A DNA stretch of 64,000 bases from Clusia tigrina (lineage: Eukaryota; Arthropoda; Insecta; Diptera; Clusiidae), in NCBI GenBank assembly GCA_920105625.2, contig OV050032.1:117660542-117724541 (forward strand). Direction: 5' to 3'. Each line of letters opens with the position of its first letter. The stretch's first letter is position 1. The notes under the pieces are model-generated. The model was not told where the DNA came from. It saw only the letters and a list, made by a program, of their open reading frames with translations, and searched no databases. A program made the position numbers and the translations under genes. Below, one piece after another: positions 49,401-61,799 of this stretch.

Positions 49401-52099
49401 ACAAAATGGCAAGGTTTTATGACGCTCCAGTAAAAAGTTACAAGCTTTTGAATGTTGCCAACTTTGATAGGTGTAGGACGTACCTTAAAGAAGTTAGGGG
49501 CGTTTGAAGTTTTATCAGTGTTTGATTTGGGACTCTAGGGTAGCATAGCTTTGAGCGATATGTTAAATTGTCAAGAGGCTCGGGTACTTCATTGTTACAA
49601 GATTTCAAGGTTTTATGACGCTCCAGTAGAAAGTTACAAGCATTTGTATGTTGCAAACTTTGATAGGTGTAGGACGTACCGTATTGAAGTTAGGGCCATT
49701 TAAAGTTTTATCAGTGTTTTATTTAGGACTCAAGGGTAGCATAGCTATGAGCGATAGCTTAAATTGACAAGAGGCTCGAGTACTTTATTGTTACAAAATG
49801 TCAAGGTTTTATGACGCTCCAGTAAAAAGTTACAAGCATTTGAATGTTGCCAACTTTGATAGGTGTAGGACGTACCGTATAAAAATTAGGGCCATTTGAA
49901 GTTTTATCAGTGTTTGATTTGTGACTCTAGGGTAGCATAGCTTTGAGCGATATGTTAAATTGTCAAGAGGCTCGGGTACTTCATTGTTACAAGATTTCAA
50001 GGTTTTATGACGCTCCAGTAGAAAGTTACAAGCATTTGTATGTTGCCAACTTTGATAGGTGTAGGACGTACCGTATAGAAATTAGGGGCGTTTGAAGTTT
50101 TATCAGTGTTTGATTTGGGACTCTAGGGTAGCATAGCTTTGAGCGATAGCTTAAATTGACAAGAAGCTCGGGTACTTCATTGTTACAAAATTTCAAGGTT
50201 TTATGACGCTCCAGTAAAAAGTTACAAGCATTTGTATGTTGCAAACTTTGATAGGTGTAGGACGTACCGTATAGAAATTAGGGCCATTTGAAGTTTTATC
50301 AGTGTTTGATTTGGGACTCAAGGGTAGCATAACTTTGAGCGATAGCTTAAATAGACAAGAGGCTCGAGTACTTTATTGTTACAAAATTTCAAGGTTTTAT
50401 GACGCTCCAGTAAAAAGTTACAAGCATTTGTATGCTGCAAACTTTGATAGGTGTAGGACGTACCGTATAGAAGTTAGGGCCATTTGAAGTTTTATCAGTG
50501 TTTGATTTGGGACTCAAGGGTAGCATAGCTTTGAGCGATAGCTTAAATTGACAACAGGCTCGAGTACTTTATTGTTACAAAATTTCAAGATTTTATGTCG
50601 CTCCAGTAAAAAGTTACAAGCATTTGAATGTTGCCAACTTTGATAGGTGTAGGACGTACCTTAAAGAAGTTAGGGGCGTTTGAAGTTTTATCAGTGTTTG
50701 ATTTGGGACTCAACGGTAGCATAGCTTTGAGCGATAGCTTAAATTGACAACAGGCTCGAGTACTTTATTGTTACAAAATTTCAAGATTTTATGTCGCTCC
50801 AGTAAAAAGTTACAAGCATTTGAATGTTGCCAACTTTGATAGGTGTAGGACGTACCTTAAAGAAGTTAGGGGCGTTTGAAGTTTTATCAGTGTTTGATTT
50901 GGGACTCTAGGGTAGCATAGCTTTGAGCGATATGTTAAATTGTCAAGAGGCTCGGGTACTTCATTGTTACAAGATTTCAAGGTTTTATGACGCTCCAGTA
51001 GAAAGTTACAAGCATTTGTATGTTGCAAACTTTGATAGGTGTAGGACGTACCGTATTGAAGTTAGGGCCACTTAAAGTTTTATCAGTGTTTTATTTAGGA
51101 CTCAAGAGTAGCATAGCTATGAGCGATAGCTTAAATTGACAAGAGGCTCGAGTACTTTATTGTTACAAAATGTCAAGGTTTTATGACGCTCCAGTAAAAA
51201 GTTACAAGCATTTGAATGTTGCCAACTTTGATAGGTGTAGGACGTACCTTAAAGAAGTTAGGGGCGTTTGAAGTTTTATCAGTGTTTGATTTGGGACTCT
51301 AGGGTAGCATAGCTTTGAGCGATATGTGAAATTGTCAAGAGGCTCGGGTACTTCATTGTTACAAGATTTCAAGGTTTTATGACGCTCCAGTAGAAAGTTA
51401 CAAGCATTTGTATGTTGCAAACTTTGATAGGTGTAGGACGTACCGTATTGAAGTTAGGGCCACTTAAAGTTTTATCAGTGTTTTATTTAGGACTCAAGGG
51501 TAGCATAGCTATGAGCGATAGCTTAAATTGACAAGAGGCTCGAGTACTTTATTGTTACAAAATGTCAAGGTTTTATGACGCTCCAGTAAAAAGTTACAAG
51601 CATTTGAATGTTGCCAACTTTGATAGGTGTAGGACGTACCTTAAAGAAGTTAGGGGCGTTTGAAGTTTTATCAGTGTTTGATTTGGGACTCTAGGGTAGC
51701 ATAGCTTTGAGCGATATGTTAAATTGTCAAGAGGCTAGGGTACTTCATTGTTACAAGATTTCAAGGTTTTATGACGCTCCAGTAGAAAGTTACAAGCATT
51801 TGTATGTTGCAAACTTTGATAGGTGTAGGACGTACCGTATTGAAGTTAGGGCCATTTAAAGTTTTATCAGTGTTTTATTTAGGACTCTAGGGTAGCATGG
51901 CTTAGAGCGATAGCTTAAATTGACAAGAGGCTCGGGTACTTCATTGTTACAAAATTTCAAGGTTTTATGACGCTCCAGTAGAAAGTTACAAGCATTTGTA
52001 TGTTGCAAACTTTGATAGGTGTAGGACGTACCGTATAGAAATTAGGGCCATTTGAAGTTTTATCAGTGTTTGATTTGGGACTCAAGGGTAGCATAGCTT

Positions 52100-55000
52100 T
52101 GAGCGATAGCTTAAATTGACAAGAGGCTTGGGTACTTCATTGTTACAAAATTTCAAGGTTTTATGACGCTCCAGTAGAAAGTTACAAGCATTTGTATGTT
52201 GCAAACTTTGATAGGTGTAGGACGTACCGTATTGAAGTTAGGGCCATTTAAAGTTTTATCAGTGTTTTATTTAGGACTCAAGAGTAGCATAGCTATGAGC
52301 GATAGCTTAAATTGACAAGAGGCTCGAGTACTTTATTGTTACAAAATGTCAAGGTTTTATGACGCTCCAGTAAAAAGTTACAAGCATTTGAATGTTGCCA
52401 ACTTTGATAGGTGTAGGACGTACCTTAAAGAAGTTAGGGGCGTTTGAAGTTTTATCAGTGTTTGATTTGGGACTCTAGGGTAGCATAGCTTTGAGCGATA
52501 TGTTAAATTGTCAAGAGGCTCGGGTACTTCATTGTTACAAGATTTCAAGGTTTTATGACGCTCCAGTAGAAAGTTACAAGCATTTGTATGTTGCAAACTT
52601 TGATAGGTGTAGGACGTACCGTATTGAAGTTAGGGCCACTTAAAGTTTTATCAGTGTTTTATTTAGGACTCAAGGGTAGCATAGCTATGAGCGATAGCTT
52701 AAATTGACAAGAGGCTCGAGTACTTTATTGTTACAAAATGTCAAGGTTTTATGACGCTCCAGTAAAAAGTTACAAGCATTTGAATGTTGCCAACTTTGAT
52801 AGGTGTAGGACGTACCGTATAGAAATTAGGGCCATTTGAAGTTTTATCAGTGTTTGATTTGGGACTCTAGGGTAGCATAGCTTTGAGCGATATGTTAAAT
52901 TGTCAAGAGGCTCGGGTACTTCATTGTTACAAGATTTCAAGGTTTTATGACGCTCCAGTAGAAAGTTACAAGAATTTGTATGTTGCAAACTTTGATAGGT
53001 GTAGGACGTATCGTAAAGAAGTTAGGGGCGTTTGAAGTTTTATCAGTGTTTGATTTGGGACTCTAGGGTAGCATAGCTTTGAGCGATAGCTTAAATTGAC
53101 AAGAGGCTCGGGTACTTCATTGTTACAAGATCTCAAGGTTTTATGACGCTCCAGTAGAAAGTTACAAGCATTTGTATGTTGCAAACTTTGATAGGTGTAG
53201 GACGTACCGTATTGAAGTTAGGGCCATTTAAAGTTTTATCAGTGTTTGATTTGGGACTCAAGGGTAGCATAGCTATGAGCGATAGCTTAAATTGACAAGA
53301 GGCTCGAGTACTTTATTGTTACAATATGTCAAGGTTTTATGTCGCTCCAGTAAAAAGTTACAAGCATTTGAATGTTGCCAACTTTGATAGGTGTAGGACG
53401 TACCTTAAAGAAGTTAGGGGCATTTGAAGTTTTATCAGTGTTTGATTTGGGACTCTAGGGTAGCATAGCTTTGAGCGATATGTTAAATTGTCAAGAGGCT
53501 CGGGTACTTCATTGTTACCAGATTTCAAGGTTTTATGACGCTCCAGTAGAAAGTTACAAGCATTTGTATGTTGCAAACTTTGATAGGTGTAGGACGTACC
53601 GTATTGAAGTTAGGGCCATTTAAAGTTTTATCAGTGTTTTATTTAGGACTCAAGGGTACCATAGCTATGAGCGATAGCTTAAATTGACAAGAGGCTCGAG
53701 TACTTTATTGTTACAAAATGTCAAGGTTTTATGACGCTCCAGTAAAAAGTTACAAGCATTTGAATGTTGCCAACTTTGATAGGTGTAGGACATACCTTAA
53801 AGAAGTTAGGGGCGTTTGAAGTTTTATCAGTGTTTGATTTGGGACTCTAGGGTAGCATAGCTTTGAGCGATATGTTAAATTGTCAAGAGGCTCGGGTACT
53901 TCATTGTTACAAGATTTCAAGGTTTTATGACGCTTCAGTAGAAAGTTACAAGCATTTGTATGTTGCAAACTTTGATAGGTGTAGGACGTACCGTATAGAA
54001 ATTAGGGCCATTTGAAGTTTTATCAGTGTTTTATTTAGGACTCAAGGGTAGCATAGCTATGAGCGATAGCTTAAATTGACAAGAGGCTCGAGTACTTCAT
54101 TGTTACAAAATTTCAAGGTTTTATGACGCTCCAGTAAAAAGTTACAAGCATTTGAATGTTGCCAACTTTGATAGGTGTAGGACGTACCGTATAGAAATTA
54201 GGGCCATTTGAAGTTTTATCAGTGTTTGATTTGGGACTCTAGGGTAGCATAGCTTTGAGCGATATGTTAAATTGTCAAGAGGCTCGGGTACTTCATTGTT
54301 ACAAGATTTCAAGGTTTTATGACGCTCCAGTAGAAAGTTACAAGCATTTGTATGTTGCAAACTTTGATAGGTGTAGGACGTATCGTAAAGAAGTTAGGGG
54401 CGTTTGAAGTTTTATCAGTGTTTGATTTGGGACTCTAGGGTAGCATAGCTTTGAGCGATAGCTTAAATTGACAAGAGGCTCGGGTACTTCATTGTTACAA
54501 GATTTCAAGGTTTTATGACGCTCCAGTAGAAAGTTACAAGCATTTGTATGTTGCAAACTTTGATAGGTGTAGGACGTATCGTAAAGAAGTTAGGGGCGTT
54601 TGAAGTTTTATCAGTGTTTGATTTCTGACTCTAGGGTAGCATAGCTTTGAGCGATAGCTTAAATTGACAAGAGGCTCGGGTACTTCATTGTTACAAGATT
54701 TCAAGGTTTTATGACGCTCCAGTAAAAAGTTACAAGCATTTGTATGTTGCAAACTTTGATAGGTGTAGGACGTACCGTATTGAAGTTAGGGCCATTTAAA
54801 GTTTTATCAGTGTTTTATTTAGGACTCAAGGGTAGCATAGCTATGAGCGATAGCTTAAATTGACAAGAGGCTCGAGTACTTTATTGTTACAAAATGTCAA
54901 GGTTTTATGACGCTCCAGTAAAAAGTTACAAGCATTTGAATGTTGCCAACTTTGATAGGTGTAGGACGTACCTTAAAGAAGTTAGGGGCGTTTGAAGTTT
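52100..55000 (+). repeat. 20-monomer HOR block, copy 1 (period 3920 bp)
   Basis: About fifteen monomers recur at exactly +3920 bp with no net indel. Markers are 'aagaggcttg' (52121 and 56041), 'agagtagcat' (52281 and 56201), 'ggccact' before 'taaag' (about 52634 and 56554), 'gatctcaagg' (53129 and 57049), 'attgttacca' (53511 and 57431), 'ggtaccatagc' (about 53654 and 57574) and 'cataccttaa' (53791 and 57711). The left edge lies at about 52,085-52,121 and the right edge before about 55,061. Confidence 0.87.
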
Positions 55001-56019
55001 TATCAGTGTTTGATTTGGGACTCTAGGGTAGCATAGCTTTGAGCGATATGTTAAATTGTCAAGAGGCTCGGGTACTTCATTGTTACAAGATTTCAAGGTT
55101 TTATGACGCTTCAGTAGAAAGTTACAAGCATTTGTATGTTGCAAACTTTGATAGGTGTAGGACGTACCGTATAGAAATTGGGGCCATTTGAAGTTTTATC
55201 AGTGTTTTATTTAGGACTCAAGGGTAGCATAGCTATGAGCGATAGCTTAAATTGACAAGAGGCTCGAGTACTTCATTGTTACAAAATTTCAAGGTTTTAT
55301 GACGCTCCAGTAAAAAGTTACAAGCATTTGAATGTTGCCAACTTTGATAGGTGTAGGACGTACCGTATAGAAATTAGGGCCATTTGAAGTTTTATCAGTG
55401 TTTGATTTGGGACTCTAGGGTAGCATAGCTTTGAGCGATATGTTAAATTGTCAAGAGGCTCGGGTACTTCATTGTTACCAGATTTCAAGGTTTTATGACG
55501 CTCCAGTAGAAAGTTACAAGCATTTGTATGTTGCAAACTTTGATAGGTGTAGGACGTATCGTAAAGAAGTTAGGGGCGTTTGAAGTTTTATCAGTGTTTG
55601 ATTTGGGACTGTAGGGTAGCATAGCTTTGAGCGATAGCTTAAATTGACAAGAGGCTCGGGTACTTCATTGTTACAAGATTTCAAGGTTTTATGACGCTCC
55701 AGTAGAAAGTTACAAGCATTTGTATGTTGCAAACTTTGATAGGTGTAGGACGTACCGTATAGAAATTAGGGCCATTTGAAGTTTTATCAGTGTTTTATTT
55801 AGGACTCAAGGGTAGCATAGCTATGAGCGATAGCTTAAATTGACAAGAGGCTCGAGTACTTCATTGTTACAAAATTTCAAGGTTTTATGACGCTCCAGTA
55901 AAGAGTTACAAGCATTTGAATGTTGCCAACTTTGATAGGTGTAAGACGTACCGTATAGAAATTAGGGCCATTTGAAGTTTTATCAGTGTTTGATTTGGGA
56001 CTCTAGGGTAGCATAGCTT

Positions 56020-58850
56020 TGAGCGATAGCTTAAATTGACAAGAGGCTTGGGTACTTCATTGTTACAAAATTTCAAGGTTTTATGACGCTCCAGTAGAAA
56101 GTTACAAGCATTTGTATGTTGCAAACTTTGATAGGTGTAGGACGTACCGTATTGAAGTTAGGGCCATTTAAAGTTTTATCAGTGTTTTATTTAGGACTCA
56201 AGAGTAGCATAGCTATGAGCGATAGCTTAAATTGACAAGAGGCTCGAGTACTTTATTGTTACAAAATGTCAAGGTTTTATGACGCTCCAGTAAAAAGTTA
56301 CAAGCATTTGAATGTTGCCAACTTTGATAGGTGTAGGACGTACCTTAAAGAAGTTAGGGGCGTTTGAAGTTTTATCAGTGTTTGATTTGGGACTCTAGGG
56401 TAGCATAGCTTTGAGCGATATGTTAAATTGTCAAGAGGCTCGGGTACTTCATTGTTACAAGATTTCAAGGTTTTATGACGCTCCAGTAGAAAGTTACAAG
56501 CATTTGTATGTTGCAAACTTTGATAGGTGTAGGACGTACCGTATTGAAGTTAGGGCCACTTAAAGTTGTATCAGTGTTTTATTTAGGACTCAAGGGTAGC
56601 ATAGCTATGAGCGATAGCTTAAATTGACAAGAGGCTCGAGTACTTTATTGTTACAAAATGTCAAGGTTTTATGACGCTCCAGTAAAAAGTTACAAGCATT
56701 TGAATGTTGCCAACTTTGATAGGTGTAGGACGTACCGTATAGAAATTAGGGCCATTTGAAGTTTTATCAGTGTTTGATTTGGGACTCTAGGGTAGCATAG
56801 CTTTGAGCGATATGTTAAATTGTCAAGAGGCTCGGGTACTTCATTGTTACAAGATTTCAAGGTTTTATGACGCTCCAGTAGAAAGTTACAAGCATTTGTA
56901 TGTTGCAAACTTTGATAGGTGTAGGACGTATCGTAAAGAAGTTAGGGGCGTTTGAAGTTTTATCAGTGTTTGATTTGGGACTCTAGGGTAGCATAGCTTT
57001 GAGCGATAGCTTAAATTGACAAGAGGCTCGGGTACTTCATTGTTACAAGATCTCAAGGTTTTATGACGCTCCAGTAGAAAGTTACAAGCATTTGTATGTT
57101 GCAAACTTTGATAGGTGTAGGACGTACCGTATTGAAGTTAGGGCCATTTAAAGTTTTATCAGTGTTTTATTTAGGACTCACGGGTAGCATAGCTATGAGC
57201 GATAGCTTAAATTGACAAGAGGCTCGAGTACTTTATTGTTACAAAATGTCAAGGTTTTATGACGCTCCAGTAAAAAGTTACAAGCATTTGAATGTTGCCA
57301 ACTTTGATAGGTGTAGGACGTACCTTAAAGAAGTTAGGGGCATTTGAAGTTTTATCAGTGTTTGATTTGGGACTCTAGGGTAGCATAGCTTTGAGCGATA
57401 TGTTAAATTGTCAAGGGGCTCGGGTACTTCATTGTTACCAGATTTCAAGGTTTTATGACGCTCCAGTAGAAAGTTACAAGCATTTGTATGTTGCAAACTT
57501 TGATAGGTGTAGGACGTACCGTATTGAAGTTAGGGCCATTTAAAGTTTTATCAGTGTTTTATTTAGGACTCAAGGGTACCATAGCTATGAGCGATAGCTT
57601 AAATTGACAAGAGGCTCGAGTACTTTATTGTTACAAAATGTCAAGGTTTTATGACGCTCCAGTAAAAAGTTACAAGCATTTGAATGTTGCCAACTTTGAT
57701 AGGTGTAGGACATACCTTAAAGAAGTTAGGGGCGTTTGAAGTTTTATCAGTGTTTGATTTGGGACTCTAGGGTAGCATAGCTTTGAGCGATATGTTAAAT
57801 TGTCAAGAGGCTCGGGTACTTCATTGTTACAAGATTTCAAGGTTTTATGACGCTTCAGTAGAAAGTTACAAGCATTTGTATGTTGCAAACTTTGATAGGT
57901 GTAGGACGTACCGTATAGAAATTAGGGCCATTTGAAGTTTTATCAGTGTTTTATTTAGGACTCAAGGGTAGCATAGCTATGAGCGATTGCTTAAATTGAC
58001 AAGAGGCTCGAGTTCTTTATTGTTACAAAATTTCAAGGTTTTATGACGCTCCAGTAAAAAGTTACAAGCATTTGAATGTTGCCAACTTTGATAGGTGTAG
58101 GACGTACCGTATAGAAATTAGGGCCATTTGAAGTTTTGTCAGTGTTTGATTTGGGACTCTAGGGTAGCATAGCTTTGAGCGATATGTTAAATTGTCAAGA
58201 GGCTCGGGTACTTCATTGTTACAAGATTTCAAGGTTTTATGACGCTCCAGTAGAAAGTTACAAGCATTTGTATGTTGCAAACTTTGATAGGTGTAGGACG
58301 TATCGTAAAGAAGTTAGGGGCGTTTGAAGTTTTATCAGTGTTTGATTTGGGACTCTAGGGTAGCATAGCTTTGAGCGATAGCTTAAATTGACAAGAGGCT
58401 CGGGTACTTCATTGTTACAAGATTTCAAGGTTTTATGACGCTCCAGTAGAAAGTTACAAGCATTTGTATGTTGCAAACTTTGATAGGTGTAGGACGTATC
58501 GTAAAGAAGTTAGGGGCGTTTGAAGTTTTATCAGTGTTTGATTTGTGACTCTAGGGTAGCATAGCTTTGAGCGATAGCTTAAATTGACAAGAGGCTCGGG
58601 TACTTCATTGTTACAAGATTTCAAGGTTTTATGACGCTCCAGTAAAAAGTTACAAGCATTTGTATGTTGCAAACTTTGATAGGTGTAGGACGTACCGTAT
58701 TGAAGTTAGGGCCATTTAAAGTTTTATCAGTGTTTTATTTAGGACTCAAGGGTAGCATAGCTATGAGCGATAGCTTAAATTGACAAGAGGCTCGAGTACT
58801 TTATTGTTACAAAATGTCAAGGTTTTATGACGCTCCAGTAAAAAGTTACA
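56020..58850 (+). repeat. 20-monomer HOR block, copy 2
   Basis: Second copy at +3920 bp. Private changes include 'tcaaggggct' (57411) and 'taaagttgta' (56561). Copy 1 has 'atttctgact' near 54620, where this copy has 'atttgtgact' (58541). The block also has a further relative 5292 bp downstream. Confidence 0.86.
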
Positions 58851-59490
58851 AGCATTTGAATGTTGCCAACTTTGATAGGTGTAGGACGTACCTTAAAGAA
58901 GTTAGGGGCGTTTGAAGTTTTATCAGTGTTTGATTTGGGACTCTAGGGTAGCATAGCTTTGAGCGATATGTTAAATTGTCAAGGGGCTCGGGTACTTCAT
59001 TGTTACCAGATTTCAAGGTTTTATGACGCTCCAGTAGAAAGTTACAAGCATTTGTATGTTGCAAACTTTGATAGGTGTAGGACGTACCGTATTGAAGTTA
59101 GGGCCATTTAAAGTTTTATCAGTGTTTTATTTAGGACTCAAGGGTACCATAGCTATGAGCGATAGCTTAAATTGACAAGAGGCTCGAGTACTTTATTGTT
59201 ACAAAATGTCAAGGTTTTATGACGCTCCAGTAAAAAGTTACAAGCATTTGAATGTTGCCAACTTTGATAGGTGTAGGACATACCTTAAAGAAGTTAGGGG
59301 CGTTTGAAGTTTTATCAGTGTTTGATTTGGGACTCTAGGGTAGCATAGCTTTGAGCGATATGTTAAATTGTCAAGAGGCTCGGGTACTTCATTGTTACAA
59401 GATTTCAAGGTTTTATGACGCTTCAGTAGAAAGTTACAAGCATTTGTATGTTGCAAACTTTGATAGGTGTAGGACGTACCGTATAGAAAT
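58710..59490 (+). repeat. 4-monomer tandem duplication, copy 1 (784 bp)
   Basis: Markers recur at exactly +784 bp: 'aagggg' (58981 and 59765), 'ggtaccatagc' (about 59145 and 59929), 'cataccttaa' (59279 and 60063) and 'cgcttcag' (about 59420 and 60204). The same four-monomer set also lies 1568 bp upstream ('aagggg' at 57413, 'cataccttaa' at 57711), inside the 20-monomer block. Confidence 0.86.
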
Positions 59491-59493
59491 TGG

Positions 59494-60270
59494 GGCCATT
59501 TAAAGTTTTATCAGTGTTTTATTTAGGACTCAAGGGTAGCATAGCTATGAGCGATAGCTTAAATTGACAAGAGGCTCGAGTACTTTATTGTTACAAAATG
59601 TCAAGGTTTTATGACGCTCCAGTAAAAAGTTACAAGCATTTGAATGTTGCCAACTTTGATAGGTGTAGGACGTACCTTAAAGAAGTTAGGGGCGTTTGAA
59701 GTTTTATCAGTGTTTGATTTGGGACTCTAGGGTAGCATAGCTTTGAGCGATATGTTAAATTGTCAAGGGGCTCGGGTACTTCATTGTTACCAGATTTCAA
59801 GGTTTTATGACGCTCCAGTAGAAAGTTACAAGCATTTGTATGTTGCAAACTTTGATAGGTGTAGGACGTACCGTATTGAAGTTAGGGCCATTTAAAGTTT
59901 TATCAGTGTTTTATTTAGGACTCAAGGGTACCATAGCTATGAGCGATAGCTTAAATTGACAAGAGGCTCGAGTACTTTATTGTTACAAAATGTCAAGGTT
60001 TTATGACGCTCCAGTAAAAAGTTACAAGCATTTGAATGTTGCCAACTTTGATAGGTGTAGGACATACCTTAAAGAAGTTAGGGGCGTTTGAAGTTTTATC
60101 AGTGTTTGATTTGGGACTCTAGGGTAGCATAGCTTTGAGCGATATGTTAAATTGTCAAGAGGCTCGGGTACTTCATTGTTACAAGATTTCAAGGTTTTAT
60201 GACGCTTCAGTAGAAAGTTACAAGCATTTGTATGTTGCAAACTTTGATAGGTGTAGGACGTACCGTATAG
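59494..60270 (+). repeat. 4-monomer tandem duplication, copy 2
   Basis: Second copy at +784 bp. It ends near 60,270, where 'attagggccatttgaag' replaces the 'attggggccatttaaag' of copy 1 (about 59,484). Beyond that point the array matches the region near 55.2 kb at +5096 bp: 'attgttacca' at 55471 and 60567, 'gtaagacgta' at 55941 and 61037. Confidence 0.84.
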
Positions 60271-61799
60271 AAATTAGGGCCATTTGAAGTTTTATCAGTG
60301 TTTTATTTAGGACTCAAGGGTAGCATAGCTATGAGCGATAGCTTAAATTGACAAGAGGCTCGAGTACTTCATTGTTACAAAATTTCAAGGTTTTATGACG
60401 CTCCAGTAAAAAGTTACAAGCATTTGAATGTTGCCAACTTTGATAGGTGTAGGACGTACCGTATAGAAATTAGGGCCATTTGAAGTTTTATCAGTGTTTG
60501 ATTTGGGACTCTAGGGTAGCATAGCTTTGAGCGATATGTTAAATTGTCAAGAGGCTCGGGTACTTCATTGTTACCAGATTTCAAGGTTTTATGACGCTCC
60601 AGTAGAAAGTTACAAGCATTTGTATGTTGCAAACTTTGATAGGTGTAGGACGTATCGTAAAGAAGTTAGGGGCGTTTGAAGTTTTATCAGTGTTTGATTT
60701 GGGACTCTAGGGTAGCATAGCTTTGAGCGATAGCTTAAATTGACAAGAGGCTCGGGTACTTCATTGTTACAAGATTTCAAGGTTTTATGACGCTCCAGTA
60801 GAAAGTTACAAGCATTTGTATGTTGCAAACTTTGATAGGTGTAGGACGTACCGTATAGAAATTAGGGCCATTTGAAGTTTTATCAGTGTTTTATTTAGGA
60901 CTCAAGGGTAGCATAGCTATGAGCGATAGCTTAAATTGACAAGAGGCTCGAGTACTTCATTGTTACAAAATTTCAAGGTTTTATGACGCTCCAGTAAAGA
61001 GTTACAAGCATTTGAATGTTGCCAACTTTGATAGGTGTAAGACGTACCGTATAGAAATTAGGGCCATTTGAAGTTTTATCAGTGTTTGATTTGGGACTCT
61101 AGGGTAGCATAGCTTTGAGCGATATGTTAAATTGTCAAGAGGCTCGGGTACTTCATTGTTACAAGATTTCAAGGTTTTATGACGCTCCAGTAGAAAGTTA
61201 CAAGCATTTGTATGTTGCAAACTTTGATAGGTGTAGGACGTATCGTAAAGAAGTTAGGGGCGTTTGAAGTTTTATCAGTGTTTGATTTGGGACTCTAGGG
61301 TAGCATAGCTTTGAGCGATAGCTTAAATTGACAAGAGGCTCGGGTACTTCATTGTTACAAAATTTCAAGGTTTTATGACGCTCAAGTAAAAAGTTACAAG
61401 CATTTGTATGTTGCAAACTTTGATAGGTGTAGGACGTACCGTATAGAAATTAGGGCCATTTGTAGTTTTATCAGTGTTTTATTTAGGACTCAAGGGTAGC
61501 ATAGCTATGAGCGATAGCTTAAATTGACAAGAGGCTCGAGTACTTTATTGTTACAAAATGTCAAGGTTTTATGACGCTCCAGTAAAAAGTTACAAGCATT
61601 TGAATGTTGCCAACTTTGATAGGTGTAGGACGTACCTTAAAGAAGTTAGGGGCGTTTGAAGTTTTATCAGTGTTTGATTTGGGACTCTAGGGTAGCATAG
61701 CTTTGAGCGATATGTTAAATTGTCAAGAGGCTCGGGTACTTCATTGTTACAAGATTTCAAGGTTTTATGACGCTCCAGTAGAAAGTTACAAGCATTTGT

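Larger units (their letters stand above)
28100..51000 (+). repeat. Domain B: array segment with 'acaacagg' and 'cataact' marker monomers
   Basis: The variant 'gacaacaggctcgag', usually followed by 'aagattttatgtcgctcc', was seen only between about 29004 and 50747, in roughly sixteen monomers. The 'cataactttgagc' variant, usually linked to 'aatagacaag', has nine of its eleven occurrences here, at 28779, 34849, 37002, 39354, 42294, 44254, 45624, 47976 and 50328. The 'gatgtcc' and 'ctgcag' subtypes of domain A persist here but stop at about 46,620 and 46,681. Segmental duplications of 7, 15 and 5 monomers overlap in this region, and HOR spacing is irregular. Domain edges are approximate. Confidence 0.72.
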
